A stretch of DNA of 41,380 nt, taken from positions 1-41,380 of the forward strand of contig JANYIO010000266.1 in the NCBI GenBank assembly GCA_025362015.1, read 5' to 3'. The DNA comes from Gammaproteobacteria bacterium (lineage in GTDB: Bacteria > Pseudomonadota > Gammaproteobacteria > Pseudomonadales > Cellvibrionaceae). Positions within the stretch are counted from its first letter, which is position 1. Every line of letters begins with the position of its first letter. Under the pieces are notes generated by a model. It saw nothing but the letters and a program-made list of their open reading frames with translations. It was not told the DNA's origin and did not search any database. Below, one piece after another: positions 1 to 7,634 of this stretch. The position numbers and the translations under genes were made by a program.

Positions 1-40
1 GTAACTTCGGTGATTTTGCTAGGCATAGAAATAAAAAAAA

Positions 41-62
41 GTGGCCCGAAGGTCGCCGTTTT
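41..62. terminator. Weak terminator-like hairpin between A and T tracts
   Basis: A run of eight A (33-40) is followed by a 6-bp stem around a CGAA loop (41-56; two of the pairs are G-U when read on the plus strand) and then TTTT (59-62). It could end a plus-strand gene lying left of the window. Read on the minus strand it would end the tRNA-Leu transcript with a longer T tract, but there the two wobbles become A-C mismatches. Orientation is undecided. Confidence 0.3.
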
Positions 63-134
63 AATGTTTGAATCACTTTTTAAGAAATTGAATCAATAGT
101 CACATTGAGACTTACTCATACTCATGATCATGTT

Positions 135-220
135 TGGTGCCCGAGAGAGGATTTGAACCTCCACGGCCTTGCGGCCACCAGCACCTGAAGCTGGCGTGTC
201 TACCATTCCACCACTGGGGC
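135..220 (-). tRNA. tRNA-Leu (anticodon CAG)
   Basis: On the minus strand the 86-nt sequence folds as a class II tRNA. The anticodon stem CCAGC/GCTGG encloses TTCAGGT, giving anticodon CAG. A long variable arm, GGCC-GCAA-GGCC, marks it as tRNA-Leu. The T arm carries TTCAAAT, and the 3' CCA is encoded. Two features are odd: acceptor position 5:68 is a C-C mismatch, and the D-loop has GGAATGGTAG, one T shorter than the common GGAATTGGTAG. The gene has its own promoter at 247-275 and is probably functional. Confidence 0.93.
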
Positions 221-246
221 AAACTTGGCTTGCACCAAGGCCGTGA

Positions 247-275
247 ACTATAAATAGCAGCATGCGGCTTGTCAA
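247..275 (-). promoter_or_regulatory. Sigma70 promoter of tRNA-Leu
   Basis: Read on the minus strand: a perfect -35 TTGACA (270-275), a 17-nt spacer and a -10 TATAGT (247-252). The sequence downstream of the -10 is GC-rich, as is usual for stable-RNA promoters. The tRNA begins 26 bp downstream of the -10. Confidence 0.8.
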
Positions 276-318
276 CGCGCAAACAGTTTTTTTTGTGGGC
301 TTGTCGGCACGTCTGCCT

Positions 319-324
319 TATAAT
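319..324 (+). promoter_or_regulatory. -10 element of probable rnr promoter
   Basis: A perfect TATAAT lies 58 bp upstream of the rnr start. No good -35 sits at 16-18 nt; TTGTGG at 293-298 is the best but is 20 nt away. The leader that follows contains a GGCGG/CCGCC hairpin (342-359). Confidence 0.45.
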
Positions 325-382
325 TCACAACAGCTTACTTAGGCGGTAATTTGGCCGCCAAATCTATTACAGGACACCAACC

Positions 383-3070
383 TTGACCAAACGCAAATCC
401 CCTCATAGCGACCCTTTTGCCGATCGCGAAGCAGAGAAATACGAAAACCCCATCCCCAGCCGTGAATTTATCCTCGACTTACTCGATAGCGCCGCAGCAC
501 CAGTAACGCACGAACAAATGTGCGAAATGTTAAACCTGAACGGTGAAGATCAAGTAGAAGCTTTACGCCGCCGCTTGATTGCCATGGCACGTGACGGTCA
601 GCTGATTAGTAACCGCAAAGATGCTTACTTGCGCCTGGATAAGATTGATGTGATTCGTGGCCGCGTCCAGGGCCACAAAGATGGTTATGGTTTTGTGATT
701 CCCGCTAACGGCGGTGACGACATCTATTTACACAATCGCCAAATGCGCAAAGTGTTTGATGGCGATGAAGTTCTGGTGCGCATGTCTGGCGAGCAATATC
801 GTGGCAAAGAAGAAGGCGCCATTGTTGAAGTGCTTTCGCACAACACTACACAATTAGCAGGACGCTTTTACAACGAAGATGGCGTGCAATTTGTGCGCCC
901 TGAAAACGCGCGCATCACCCAGGATGTGATGATTCCGTTTGGCGCTTATGGTGGCGCAGTGAATGGCCAAATTGTCATTGTAGAAATTACCCAACAGCCC
1001 GACAAAAGCCGTCTGCCTATGGGACGAGTGATCCAGGTACTCGGCGATCACATGGCGCCAGGCATGGAAATTGAATTAGCGATTCAATCACACGGTATTC
1101 CCTACGTGTGGCCGCAAGAAGTTATTGCCGAAGCGGCGCTCTTGCCAACAGAAGTAAAAGAAACCGATAAACACCATCGTGTTGATGTGCGTAACTTACC
1201 TTTTGTGACTATCGACGGTGAAGACGCGCGCGATTTTGATGATGCCGTGTTATGCGAACGGCGCCGCGGTGGCTGGCGTTTATGTGTTGCAATTGCAGAT
1301 GTATCACACTACGTGCAAGTGAATAGCGCACTGGATGTTGAAGCGCGCGTGCGCGGCAATTCGGTGTACTTTCCCGATTATGTTGTGCCCATGTTGCCGG
1401 AAGCGTTGTCGAATGGCTTATGTTCGCTAAACCCACAGGTTGATCGCTTGTGCATGGTGTGCGAAATGACAATCAGTGATGCCGGAAAAATTACTGGCTA
1501 TCAATTTTATGAAGCGGTTATGCATTCTCATGCACGCCTAACCTATACCAAAGTCGGTGAAATTCTTACCGGTGAGAACGATACCGCAACTGCGTTGCGC
1601 GAAGAATATAAAGCGGTCATCCCACAGTTAGAATTATTGCATCAACTGTATAAATGTTTACGTGTTGCACGCGACGAGCGCGGCGCGATAGATTTTGAAA
1701 CCGTAGAAACTCGCATTCAATTTAATGCCGAACGAAAAATTGAACGCATCATTCCGGTAAAACGTAATGATGCACACAAACTTATTGAAGAGTGCATGTT
1801 GTGTGCAAATGTTTGCTCGGCAAAATTTTTAGAGCAACATAATTTGGTTGGTTTGTACCGCGTACATGAAGGGCCGACCGAACAAAAGTTGGCAAATTTG
1901 CGTGAATTTTTATCCGAGTTAGGTTTAGGTTTAGCGGGCGGTAGCGAACCAACCTCTGGCGATTACCAACAATTAATGCAAGCCATTCAAGGTCGCAGTG
2001 ATACTCACATGATTCAAACGGTGATGCTGCGCAGTTTGCGCCAGGCTATGTATCAAGTGGAAAACCGTGGTCACTTTGGTTTGGGTTATGAAGCCTACAC
2101 GCATTTCACCTCGCCCATTCGCCGCTACCCCGATCTTTTAGTACATCGCGCAATTCGTTCGATAGTACGTAGCGATTTGGCCTCCGCGCATGTGCGCCGC
2201 GTAGAAGGCGCAGAAGTCATTCCACAGCGTAAAATTTATCCTTATTCAGCAAGCGATATGTTGGTCTTCGGCGAGCAATGCTCGCTTACCGAACGCCGTG
2301 CCGATGAAGCTACTCGCGATGTTGTGAGCTGGCTTAAATGTGAATACTTGCGCGATCAAGTCGGTGCTGTATTTAGCGGGCATGTCAGCGCAGTGACCAG
2401 TTTTGGTTTATTTGTAGAACTGAATGATTTGTATGTAGATGGATTAATTCACATCACTGCGCTGCCACACGATTATTATCGCTTTGAACCTGCGCAACAT
2501 CGTTTGGTTGGCGAGCGCACGCGCAAAGTATTTGGCTTGGGCGATGAATTAGTGGTGCGAGTCGTGCGAGTGGATTTAGAAAATCGCAAAATCGATTTTG
2601 AATTGGAATCTGAAAGTGCCGTTCGCATTCCAAAATCAGCTGTTAAACCAAAATTCGCCAGAAAAGGTGGCGCTAAAAATACGGATGGCAAACCATCTCC
2701 TACACGAAATATTGAGGCAAAAGGCGCTGATACAAAAAAATCTTCAGCAAAAAAAGACGGCGCACAAAAACCCACAAGCAAGTCTGCCACTAACAAAACT
2801 GCAGTCGGTAAAAAATCTGGCGCAACACCTATTCCAAAAAAATTAGTGGCGAATACAACTACTAGTGGTGAAAAGCCAAGAGAGAAAAAATCGGCACAGA
2901 ACAAAAATTTTGGCGAGATAAATCATGGCGATAAAACTCAAAAAATTTCACGCGCGGAAGCGCCAACAGCACAACCATCTGCAGAGAAACAGACAAAAAA
3001 GCCGACTTTCTTTGCTGCGGCGAAAGCAGCTGTTAAAAAAGCACTGGGTCGCCCTGACCAGAAGGATTAA
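383..3070 (+). CDS. rnr: Ribonuclease R (3'-5' exoribonuclease)
   Basis: RNase R is a cytoplasmic processive 3'-5' exoribonuclease that degrades structured RNA and acts in mRNA and rRNA quality control. The 895-residue product has an N-terminal winged-helix region (about 25-85), cold-shock domains (about 85-235), an RNB catalytic domain and an S1 domain (about 660-745). The metal-binding signature DGEDARDFDD is at residues 278-287, with the acidic cluster D278, D284, D286 and D287. The C-terminal roughly 145 residues are a Lys/Ala/Ser/Thr-rich low-complexity tail, which makes the protein longer than typical enterobacterial RNase R (about 810 residues). The start is TTG with AGGA 8 nt upstream; no ATG in frame fits better. 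It precedes rlmB, as in E. coli. Confidence 0.96.
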   Translation: MTKRKSPHSDPFADREAEKYENPIPSREFILDLLDSAAAPVTHEQMCEMLNLNGEDQVEALRRRLIAMARDGQLISNRKDAYLRLDKIDVIRGRVQGHKDGYGFVIPANGGDDIYLHNRQMRKVFDGDEVLVRMSGEQYRGKEEGAIVEVLSHNTTQLAGRFYNEDGVQFVRPENARITQDVMIPFGAYGGAVNGQIVIVEITQQPDKSRLPMGRVIQVLGDHMAPGMEIELAIQSHGIPYVWPQEVIAEAALLPTEVKETDKHHRVDVRNLPFVTIDGEDARDFDDAVLCERRRGGWRLCVAIADVSHYVQVNSALDVEARVRGNSVYFPDYVVPMLPEALSNGLCSLNPQVDRLCMVCEMTISDAGKITGYQFYEAVMHSHARLTYTKVGEILTGENDTATALREEYKAVIPQLELLHQLYKCLRVARDERGAIDFETVETRIQFNAERKIERIIPVKRNDAHKLIEECMLCANVCSAKFLEQHNLVGLYRVHEGPTEQKLANLREFLSELGLGLAGGSEPTSGDYQQLMQAIQGRSDTHMIQTVMLRSLRQAMYQVENRGHFGLGYEAYTHFTSPIRRYPDLLVHRAIRSIVRSDLASAHVRRVEGAEVIPQRKIYPYSASDMLVFGEQCSLTERRADEATRDVVSWLKCEYLRDQVGAVFSGHVSAVTSFGLFVELNDLYVDGLIHITALPHDYYRFEPAQHRLVGERTRKVFGLGDELVVRVVRVDLENRKIDFELESESAVRIPKSAVKPKFARKGGAKNTDGKPSPTRNIEAKGADTKKSSAKKDGAQKPTSKSATNKTAVGKKSGATPIPKKLVANTTTSGEKPREKKSAQNKNFGEINHGDKTQKISRAEAPTAQPSAEKQTKKPTFFAAAKAAVKKALGRPDQKD

Positions 3071-3259
3071 ACGCTGGCTGTATCTAGAAACCATAGAGTC
3101 CAAGGCCATAACGTTTAAATTTATGGCACCTACACCTATAGTTTCGGATATAGCAGATGAACTTGCGCAAGCCCATGCACGGCAGAAAAAAATGCTTGAA
3201 GCAAGCCATCGCTAATCAAATTAAGCAGCAACAATAAGTTAAGCAATAGGTAACAAACA

Positions 3260-4003
3260 TTGGACAATGAAATTGTTTTTGGCTTGCATTCTGTGCAAGC
3301 CCTGTTAAAAAGCGCGCCACAACGCGTGAAAGAAATTTTTATGGTGCAAGGTCGCAATGATCAACGCTTAACAAAAATTGTTATGAGCGCGCAAAGCAAT
3401 GAAATTCCTTACAAGATTGTTAATCGCAATAAGTTAGATGAATTAGTTGCCGATGAAAATCATCAAGGTGTTGTCGCAATCTGCTCCCCCGGCGAAACTC
3501 ACGACGAAGCATTTTTATTTAATCTCATTACGCAATTAAAAGAACCCGCATTTTTATTAATTTTAGATGGCGTGACTGATCCGCATAATCTCGGCGCTTG
3601 TATGCGTACTGCTGAGGCAGCCGGTGTTCACGCAGTGATCGCCCCCAAAGACAAATCTGTCGGCCTCACTTCCATTGCACGCAAAGTTGCCTGTGGCGCC
3701 GCTGAAGTTTTACCCTTTGTACCTGTTACCAATCTTGCGCGCACCCTGCAAAAATTACAGGCCGCCGGCATTTGGTTATTTGGTGCCGCAGGTGAAGCAG
3801 AGACATCTGTGTACCAGGCAAAGCTCACCGGCTCTATCGGCATTTTAATGGGCGCAGAAGGTGACGGCTTGCGGCGCTTAACGCAAGAAACCTGCGATCA
3901 TTTAATCAATATACCTATGGCTGGTACGGTAAGTAGCTTGAATGTCTCGGTGGCTACTGGCGTGGTGTTATTTGAAGCAGTAAGGCAACGCAACGTCAAA
4001 TAA
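3260..4003 (+). CDS. rlmB: 23S rRNA (guanosine-2'-O)-methyltransferase RlmB
   Basis: A SpoU/TrmH-family methyltransferase that 2'-O-methylates G2251 in the peptidyl-transferase loop of 23S rRNA. The 247 residues match the family length (about 245). The N-terminal L30e-like substrate-binding domain covers about 1-75. The knotted SPOUT domain shows all three motifs: LDGVTDPHNLGACMRTAEAAG-type motif 1 (about 98-118), MGAEGDGLRR motif 2, and IPMAGTVSSLNVSVA motif 3, whose Asn is catalytically important. The start is TTG, with AGG about 10 nt upstream. It lies 189 bp after rnr, the classical rnr-rlmB pairing, so the two are probably co-transcribed. Confidence 0.95.
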   Translation: MDNEIVFGLHSVQALLKSAPQRVKEIFMVQGRNDQRLTKIVMSAQSNEIPYKIVNRNKLDELVADENHQGVVAICSPGETHDEAFLFNLITQLKEPAFLLILDGVTDPHNLGACMRTAEAAGVHAVIAPKDKSVGLTSIARKVACGAAEVLPFVPVTNLARTLQKLQAAGIWLFGAAGEAETSVYQAKLTGSIGILMGAEGDGLRRLTQETCDHLINIPMAGTVSSLNVSVATGVVLFEAVRQRNVK

Positions 4004-4082
4004 CTTGATTCATTATCAGGATGTTAAGGTTAGTTAGTGCACCGCTTACGTTTAGCTTAATAGCACCGCTCAATTTTTGTTC

Positions 4083-4111
4083 TTGCATCTGGCAGATGAA
4101 ATCCCTAGAAT
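4083..4111 (+). promoter_or_regulatory. Sigma70 promoter of the rpsF-rpsR-rplI operon
   Basis: TTGCAT (4083-4088), a 17-nt spacer and TAGAAT (4106-4111), followed by a GC-rich stretch. It gives a leader of roughly 95 nt before rpsF, long enough for the hairpin at 4173-4195. Confidence 0.65.
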
Positions 4112-4172
4112 ACGGCCCCCCAACTGGACCGAATTAATGTTTAACTCGGCCCTCTCCTTGTCTCACCATCCT

Positions 4173-4195
4173 GGCCTAACCGCCTAGGGGGAGGC
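4173..4195 (+). promoter_or_regulatory. Leader hairpin of rpsF, candidate S6:S18-binding autoregulatory motif
   Basis: The rpsF leader contains a GCCT/AGGC stem (4174-4177 with 4192-4195), an internal AACCG (CCG at 4180-4182) and an inner CC/GG helix, 10 nt before the AAGGAG ribosome-binding site. A CCG-containing stem-loop in rpsF leaders that binds the S6:S18 complex and represses translation is known from many bacteria. The assignment here rests on position and the CCG bulge only; I did not align it to the family model. Confidence 0.4.
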
Positions 4196-4215
4196 TTAAC
4201 CCGTAAGGAGCTCCA

Positions 4216-4656
4216 ATGCGTCATTACGAAATCGTGTTTTTGGTCCATCCAGACCAAAGCGAACAAGTTCCAGCAATGGTAGAGCGTTATACCTCTACTA
4301 TTAAAGCCAGCGGTGGCCAAGTACACCGTTTGGAAGACTGGGGCCGTCGCCAACTGGCTTACTCAATCAACAAAATCCACAAAGCTCACTACATGATGAT
4401 GAACGTCGAATGTAGCGATGCCGTTTTGGACGAGTTGACCACCAACTTCCGTTACAACGATGCCATCCTGCGTAACCTGGTAATCCGTGAAGATGCGGCA
4501 ATTACTGAAGAATCATTCATCATGAAGGCCGAGAAAGAAGGCCGCGAGCGTAAAGCCCGTCCACCACGCACTGAGCGTCGTGATGATTTCGATGCAAACG
4601 ACATGTCTGATGAAGATGATGTTGATGCAGCTGATTTTGAAGAGCAGGAGATTTAA
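4216..4656 (+). CDS. rpsF: 30S ribosomal protein S6
   Basis: Small-subunit protein that binds the central domain of 16S rRNA together with S18. It begins [18 protein letters not shown], the canonical S6 start, and keeps the [15 protein letters not shown] segment around residues 41-55. At 146 residues it is longer than E. coli S6 (131 before glutamylation), because of a strongly acidic Asp/Glu-rich tail (about 115-146). The start ATG has AAGGAG 5 nt upstream. First gene of the rpsF-rpsR-rplI operon; rpsR begins 2 nt after its stop. There is no priB gene between rpsF and rpsR, unlike enterobacteria. Confidence 0.98.
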   Translation: MRHYEIVFLVHPDQSEQVPAMVERYTSTIKASGGQVHRLEDWGRRQLAYSINKIHKAHYMMMNVECSDAVLDELTTNFRYNDAILRNLVIREDAAITEESFIMKAEKEGRERKARPPRTERRDDFDANDMSDEDDVDAADFEEQEI

Positions 4657-4658
4657 TC

Positions 4659-4886
4659 ATGGCACGTTTTTTCCGTCGTCGTAAATTCTGCCGTTTTACC
4701 GCTGAAGGCACCAAGCAAATCGATTATAAAGATATCGAAACCTTGAAAGCTTACATCAGCGAAACTGGCAAAATCGTTCCAAGCCGTATTACTGGCACCA
4801 AAGCAAGATATCAACGTCAGTTGTCTACTGCTATCAAACGTGCCCGCTTCTTGGCTTTGATTCCATACACTGATAGCCACGAGTAA
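4659..4886 (+). CDS. rpsR: 30S ribosomal protein S18
   Basis: The 75-residue S18 has the family's length. It opens with the basic [13 protein letters not shown] and keeps the core [19 protein letters not shown] and the [24 protein letters not shown]-binding helix. It binds 16S rRNA as a heterodimer with S6. The ribosome-binding site AGGAG lies inside the end of rpsF, so the two genes are closely coupled. rplI follows after 12 nt. Confidence 0.98.
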   Translation: MARFFRRRKFCRFTAEGTKQIDYKDIETLKAYISETGKIVPSRITGTKARYQRQLSTAIKRARFLALIPYTDSHE

Positions 4887-4898
4887 GGGGTACAAGAG

Positions 4899-5345
4899 AT
4901 GGATATTATTCTGCTCGATAAAGTAGGTAGATTAGGCAACATCGGTGACAAAGTCTCCGTTAAGTCTGGTTACGGCCGTAACTTTCTATTGCCGCAAGGC
5001 AAAGCAGTTGCAGCTAACGCAAAAAATGTTGCTGATTTTGAAACCCGTCGCGCCGGTCTTGAAGCCGCTGCTGCGAGCAAAATCGCTGAAGCAACAGCAC
5101 GCGCTGAAAAGCTGGCTGAACTAACCGTCACAATCGCCGCAAACGCGGGCGACGAAGGTCGTTTATTCGGTTCAATTGGTACTCGCGATATCGCTGAAGC
5201 AATTACTGCTGCCGGCGTTGCGGTATCCAAGTCTGAAGTGCGCATGCCTTCAGGCGTATTGCGTGAAGTAGGCCAATATGACATTAATGTGCAATTGCAT
5301 GCTGATGTTACTCAAGCCGTTAAGCTTGTAGTTGTTGCTGAATAA
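4899..5345 (+). CDS. rplI: 50S ribosomal protein L9
   Basis: L9 bridges 23S rRNA domain V and the ribosome surface and helps keep the reading frame. The 148-residue product has the signature [32 protein letters not shown]-type N-domain (residues 1-32), an Ala-rich connecting helix (about 40-75) and a C-terminal domain ending in KLVVVAE. AAGGGG precedes the ATG. It is the last gene of the ribosomal operon; a long terminator hairpin follows at 5417-5470. Confidence 0.98.
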   Translation: MDIILLDKVGRLGNIGDKVSVKSGYGRNFLLPQGKAVAANAKNVADFETRRAGLEAAAASKIAEATARAEKLAELTVTIAANAGDEGRLFGSIGTRDIAEAITAAGVAVSKSEVRMPSGVLREVGQYDINVQLHADVTQAVKLVVVAE

Positions 5346-5390
5346 GTAAACTTCTATTGGCAAGCTGTCTAAGTAATTAGCAGTAAGAAC

Positions 5391-5419
5391 TTGTCAGTTT
5401 TGCTGACAAGCTTGATAAA
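5391..5419 (+). promoter_or_regulatory. Candidate dnaB promoter overlapping an inverted repeat
   Basis: TTGTCA (5391-5396), 17 nt, then GATAAA (5414-5419). The -35 lies in the left arm of a perfect 8-bp inverted repeat, CTTGTCAG-TTTTG-CTGACAAG (5390-5410). A transcript starting about 7 nt after the -10 would begin within the 5' arm of the rplI terminator. Inferred from hexamers and spacing only. Confidence 0.4.
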
Positions 5420-5470
5420 ATCGGGCACTATCGATGACCTTTTGGGTTGTACTAGTGCCCGATTTTTTTT
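5417..5470 (+). terminator. Rho-independent terminator of the rplI operon
   Basis: A 14-bp perfect stem (5417-5430 with 5453-5466, core ATCGGGCACTA) around a 22-nt loop, running directly into eight consecutive T (5463-5470). It lies 72 bp after the rplI stop and only 21 bp before dnaB. Confidence 0.88.
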
Positions 5471-5491
5471 GCCCCAAAGAAAAGATTTTTT

Positions 5492-6883
5492 ATGCCTGAC
5501 CATATCTTCGAACTACCCTCTGCGAGCGAATTAGCCGCTAAAACTTCTCTACCGCACTCAGTGGAAGCCGAGCAGTCCGTGCTGGGCGGTTTAATGCTGG
5601 ACAACAAGCGCCTGGATATGGTGCTGGAAGTTATTTCAGAGGCTGACTTTTTCCGCGAAGATCATCGTCTCATTTTCCACATGATGATCAAACTACAAGA
5701 AAGTAGCGAACCCCTGGACGTTATTACACTCTCGGAAGAACTACATAAACACAATGAATTGGAGCGCGTTGGCGGATTGGCCTATCTGGTCGATATGGCT
5801 AACAACACACCAAGTTCTGCCAATATAGTCGCTTACGCCAAAATCGTTCGCGAGCGCTCAACCCTTCGCCAACTCATCGCCGCCACGTCTGAAATTAGCA
5901 AATCCAGCTTTAACCCAGCGGGCCTGGATTCGGATGACCTATTGCAAATAGCGGAAAAGCGTATTGCAGATATTGCCGAAGATCGCCCCAAGGAAGGCGG
6001 CCTGGTAGGTGTTAATGACCTGCTAAAAGCCACTGTACAGCGTATAGATGAACTCTTTCGCTCCGGCAGCGACATTACCGGCGTACCCTCCGGGATTACC
6101 GAACTGGACGTACGCACCTCGGGCTGGCAACCAGGCGAGCTGATTATTCTCGCCGCGCGCCCCTCAATGGGCAAAACCGCACTGGCACTTAATTTTGTGG
6201 AATCCGCCATTTTTAGCCAAGCCAAACCCGTACTGGTTTTTAGTATGGAAATGCCTTCACCCGCGCTGATTATGCGGATGATGTCATCCGTAGGCCGCAT
6301 CGACCAAAGCAAAATGCGCAACGGTAAACTTACCGAGGAAGATTGGCCCAAACTTTCATCCGCCGTCGCCAAAATGAAAGATAAGCTGCTATTTATTGAC
6401 GACACAGCCGCACTTAGCCCACAAGAATTACGTGCCCGTGTGCGCCGAATTGTGCGTGAACAAGGCAACCCAGGCTTAATCATGGTGGATTATTTGCAGC
6501 TGATGCAAACCGCTGGCGTCAGTGAAGGTCGCACCCAGGAAATTTCTGAAATCTCGCGCTCACTGAAGGCCATCGCCAAAGAGTTTGAGTGCCCGGTTAT
6601 TGCCCTATCGCAGCTTAATCGCGGCGTGGAACAACGCCCCAATAAACGCCCCATGAATTCCGATTTGCGTGAATCAGGCGCTATTGAGCAGGACGCGGAT
6701 ATTATTCTTTTTATCTATCGCGATGAATACTACAACGAAGATAGCCCCGACAAAGGCATGGCTGAACTTATTATCGGCAAACAACGCAACGGCGAAATCG
6801 GTACCTGTCGCGCTGCGTTTATCGGCAAATACACGCGCTTTGATAATCTCGCGCCGGAATATTTTCAGAATGATGGATATTGA
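5492..6883 (+). CDS. dnaB: Replicative DNA helicase DnaB
   Basis: Hexameric 5'-3' helicase that unwinds DNA at the replication fork and recruits primase. The 463 residues match the family (E. coli 471). The N-terminal DnaB domain (about 18-120) begins with PHSVEAEQSVLGGLMLDN. The RecA-like C-terminal domain has Walker A ARPSMGKTALA with K228, Walker B LIMVDYLQLM, and the DnaB-specific SDLRESGAIEQDADIILFIYR region. No strong Shine-Dalgarno is visible before the ATG (AAAGAAAAG). There is no intein or insertion. It sits downstream of rplI, the usual gammaproteobacterial position, separated by a terminator, so it probably has its own promoter. Confidence 0.97.
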   Translation: MPDHIFELPSASELAAKTSLPHSVEAEQSVLGGLMLDNKRLDMVLEVISEADFFREDHRLIFHMMIKLQESSEPLDVITLSEELHKHNELERVGGLAYLVDMANNTPSSANIVAYAKIVRERSTLRQLIAATSEISKSSFNPAGLDSDDLLQIAEKRIADIAEDRPKEGGLVGVNDLLKATVQRIDELFRSGSDITGVPSGITELDVRTSGWQPGELIILAARPSMGKTALALNFVESAIFSQAKPVLVFSMEMPSPALIMRMMSSVGRIDQSKMRNGKLTEEDWPKLSSAVAKMKDKLLFIDDTAALSPQELRARVRRIVREQGNPGLIMVDYLQLMQTAGVSEGRTQEISEISRSLKAIAKEFECPVIALSQLNRGVEQRPNKRPMNSDLRESGAIEQDADIILFIYRDEYYNEDSPDKGMAELIIGKQRNGEIGTCRAAFIGKYTRFDNLAPEYFQNDGY

Positions 6884-6921
6884 TTCTGCGGCAATGCATC
6901 CGCAATTTAATACAGAAAAAT

Positions 6922-7527
6922 TTATCCCTTAAATAAATAAATAGAGCCAAACCCTAAACTCAATATCAACACTGTAATAGTAATAAGTGAAACCAACATT
7001 ACCATTCCCACCGTCAATATCGAACTTGCAAACATGAAGCCCTCAGCTTCAGGAATGCGCATAAAAATTGAAATACCAGAATAGAGAAAATAAATAGTAT
7101 AAAAAATTGCGCCCACACCGACCAACATAATTAGCACTGGAGCAGGATAGAGCATAGTAAAACCTGCAAAAAAAATCGGCGTTGCGGTATAGGCCGCAAA
7201 CACAATACAACGCGACAAGCTTGGCGAAGAATCATAAGTTCGCGACATCCACTTAACAAATGCCCCCATCACACCTAAGCCAACAAGTATTGCAAAATAC
7301 ATTAACGCACTCATAATAAATGCGCTTGATTCCGTCAGTACCACTGTTGGATTTTTACTAACCGTCCAACCAATTTTTGTTGTGCCTATGTAAGTAGACG
7401 CCGCCGGAATTAGCGCCAAAATCAATGTAGGTAAATAATATTTGTAACCAATGCTTTCATCCGTATCGCGAATTGCTTCCCATTCTTTTGCTGTATGAAG
7501 AAAGAGCCCAGTGACATGCGCAATCAT
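6922..7527 (-). CDS. Yip1-domain inner-membrane protein
   Basis: A 201-residue multi-pass membrane protein with five likely TM segments (for example LPTLILALIPAASTYIG, ALMYFAILVGLGVMGAFV, MLVSLITITVLILSLGFG). The N-terminal soluble stretch with EWEAI, followed by the membrane block, matches the bacterial Yip1 family, whose function is not established. I start it at the internal ATG at 7527 because GGAGG lies 6 nt upstream; the longer reading frame to 7566 has no ribosome-binding site. It is convergent with dnaB and lies downstream of the SCO gene on the same strand, behind a terminator-like hairpin. Confidence 0.75.
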   Translation of the reverse strand: MIAHVTGLFLHTAKEWEAIRDTDESIGYKYYLPTLILALIPAASTYIGTTKIGWTVSKNPTVVLTESSAFIMSALMYFAILVGLGVMGAFVKWMSRTYDSSPSLSRCIVFAAYTATPIFFAGFTMLYPAPVLIMLVGVGAIFYTIYFLYSGISIFMRIPEAEGFMFASSILTVGMVMLVSLITITVLILSLGFGSIYLFKG

Positions 7528-7591
7528 AGTCAACCTCCGGAAAAGTTTTGCAAAGCATCTATACAAAAAATACTAGGCAAAATAGTAGTGA

Positions 7592-7616
7592 ATTAAACAA
7601 CCATTAACTCTGGTTG
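7592..7616 (-). terminator. Probable terminator after the oxidase assembly operon
   Basis: On the minus strand, 19 nt after the SCO stop, CAACCA-GAGTTAA-TGGTTG forms a 6-bp stem followed by TTTAATT. Modest stem, short T tract. Confidence 0.45.
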
Positions 7617-7634
7617 ATGGATGAAGCACACAAC

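Noticed and set aside
93-275. Short minus-strand frame over the tRNA gene
   Set aside because: It runs through tRNA-Leu and its promoter; it is a shadow, not a gene.
2476-2904. Long minus-strand frame opposite the rnr tail
   Set aside because: Antisense shadow of a lysine-rich coding sequence (Phe/Leu-rich translation), without start signals.
2925-3215. Frame of 96 codons overlapping the end of rnr, and the 30-codon piece from 3123 to 3215
   Set aside because: It is out of frame with the lysine-rich tail of rnr, its basic composition comes from the same A-rich DNA, and no ribosome-binding site or recognisable domain is seen.
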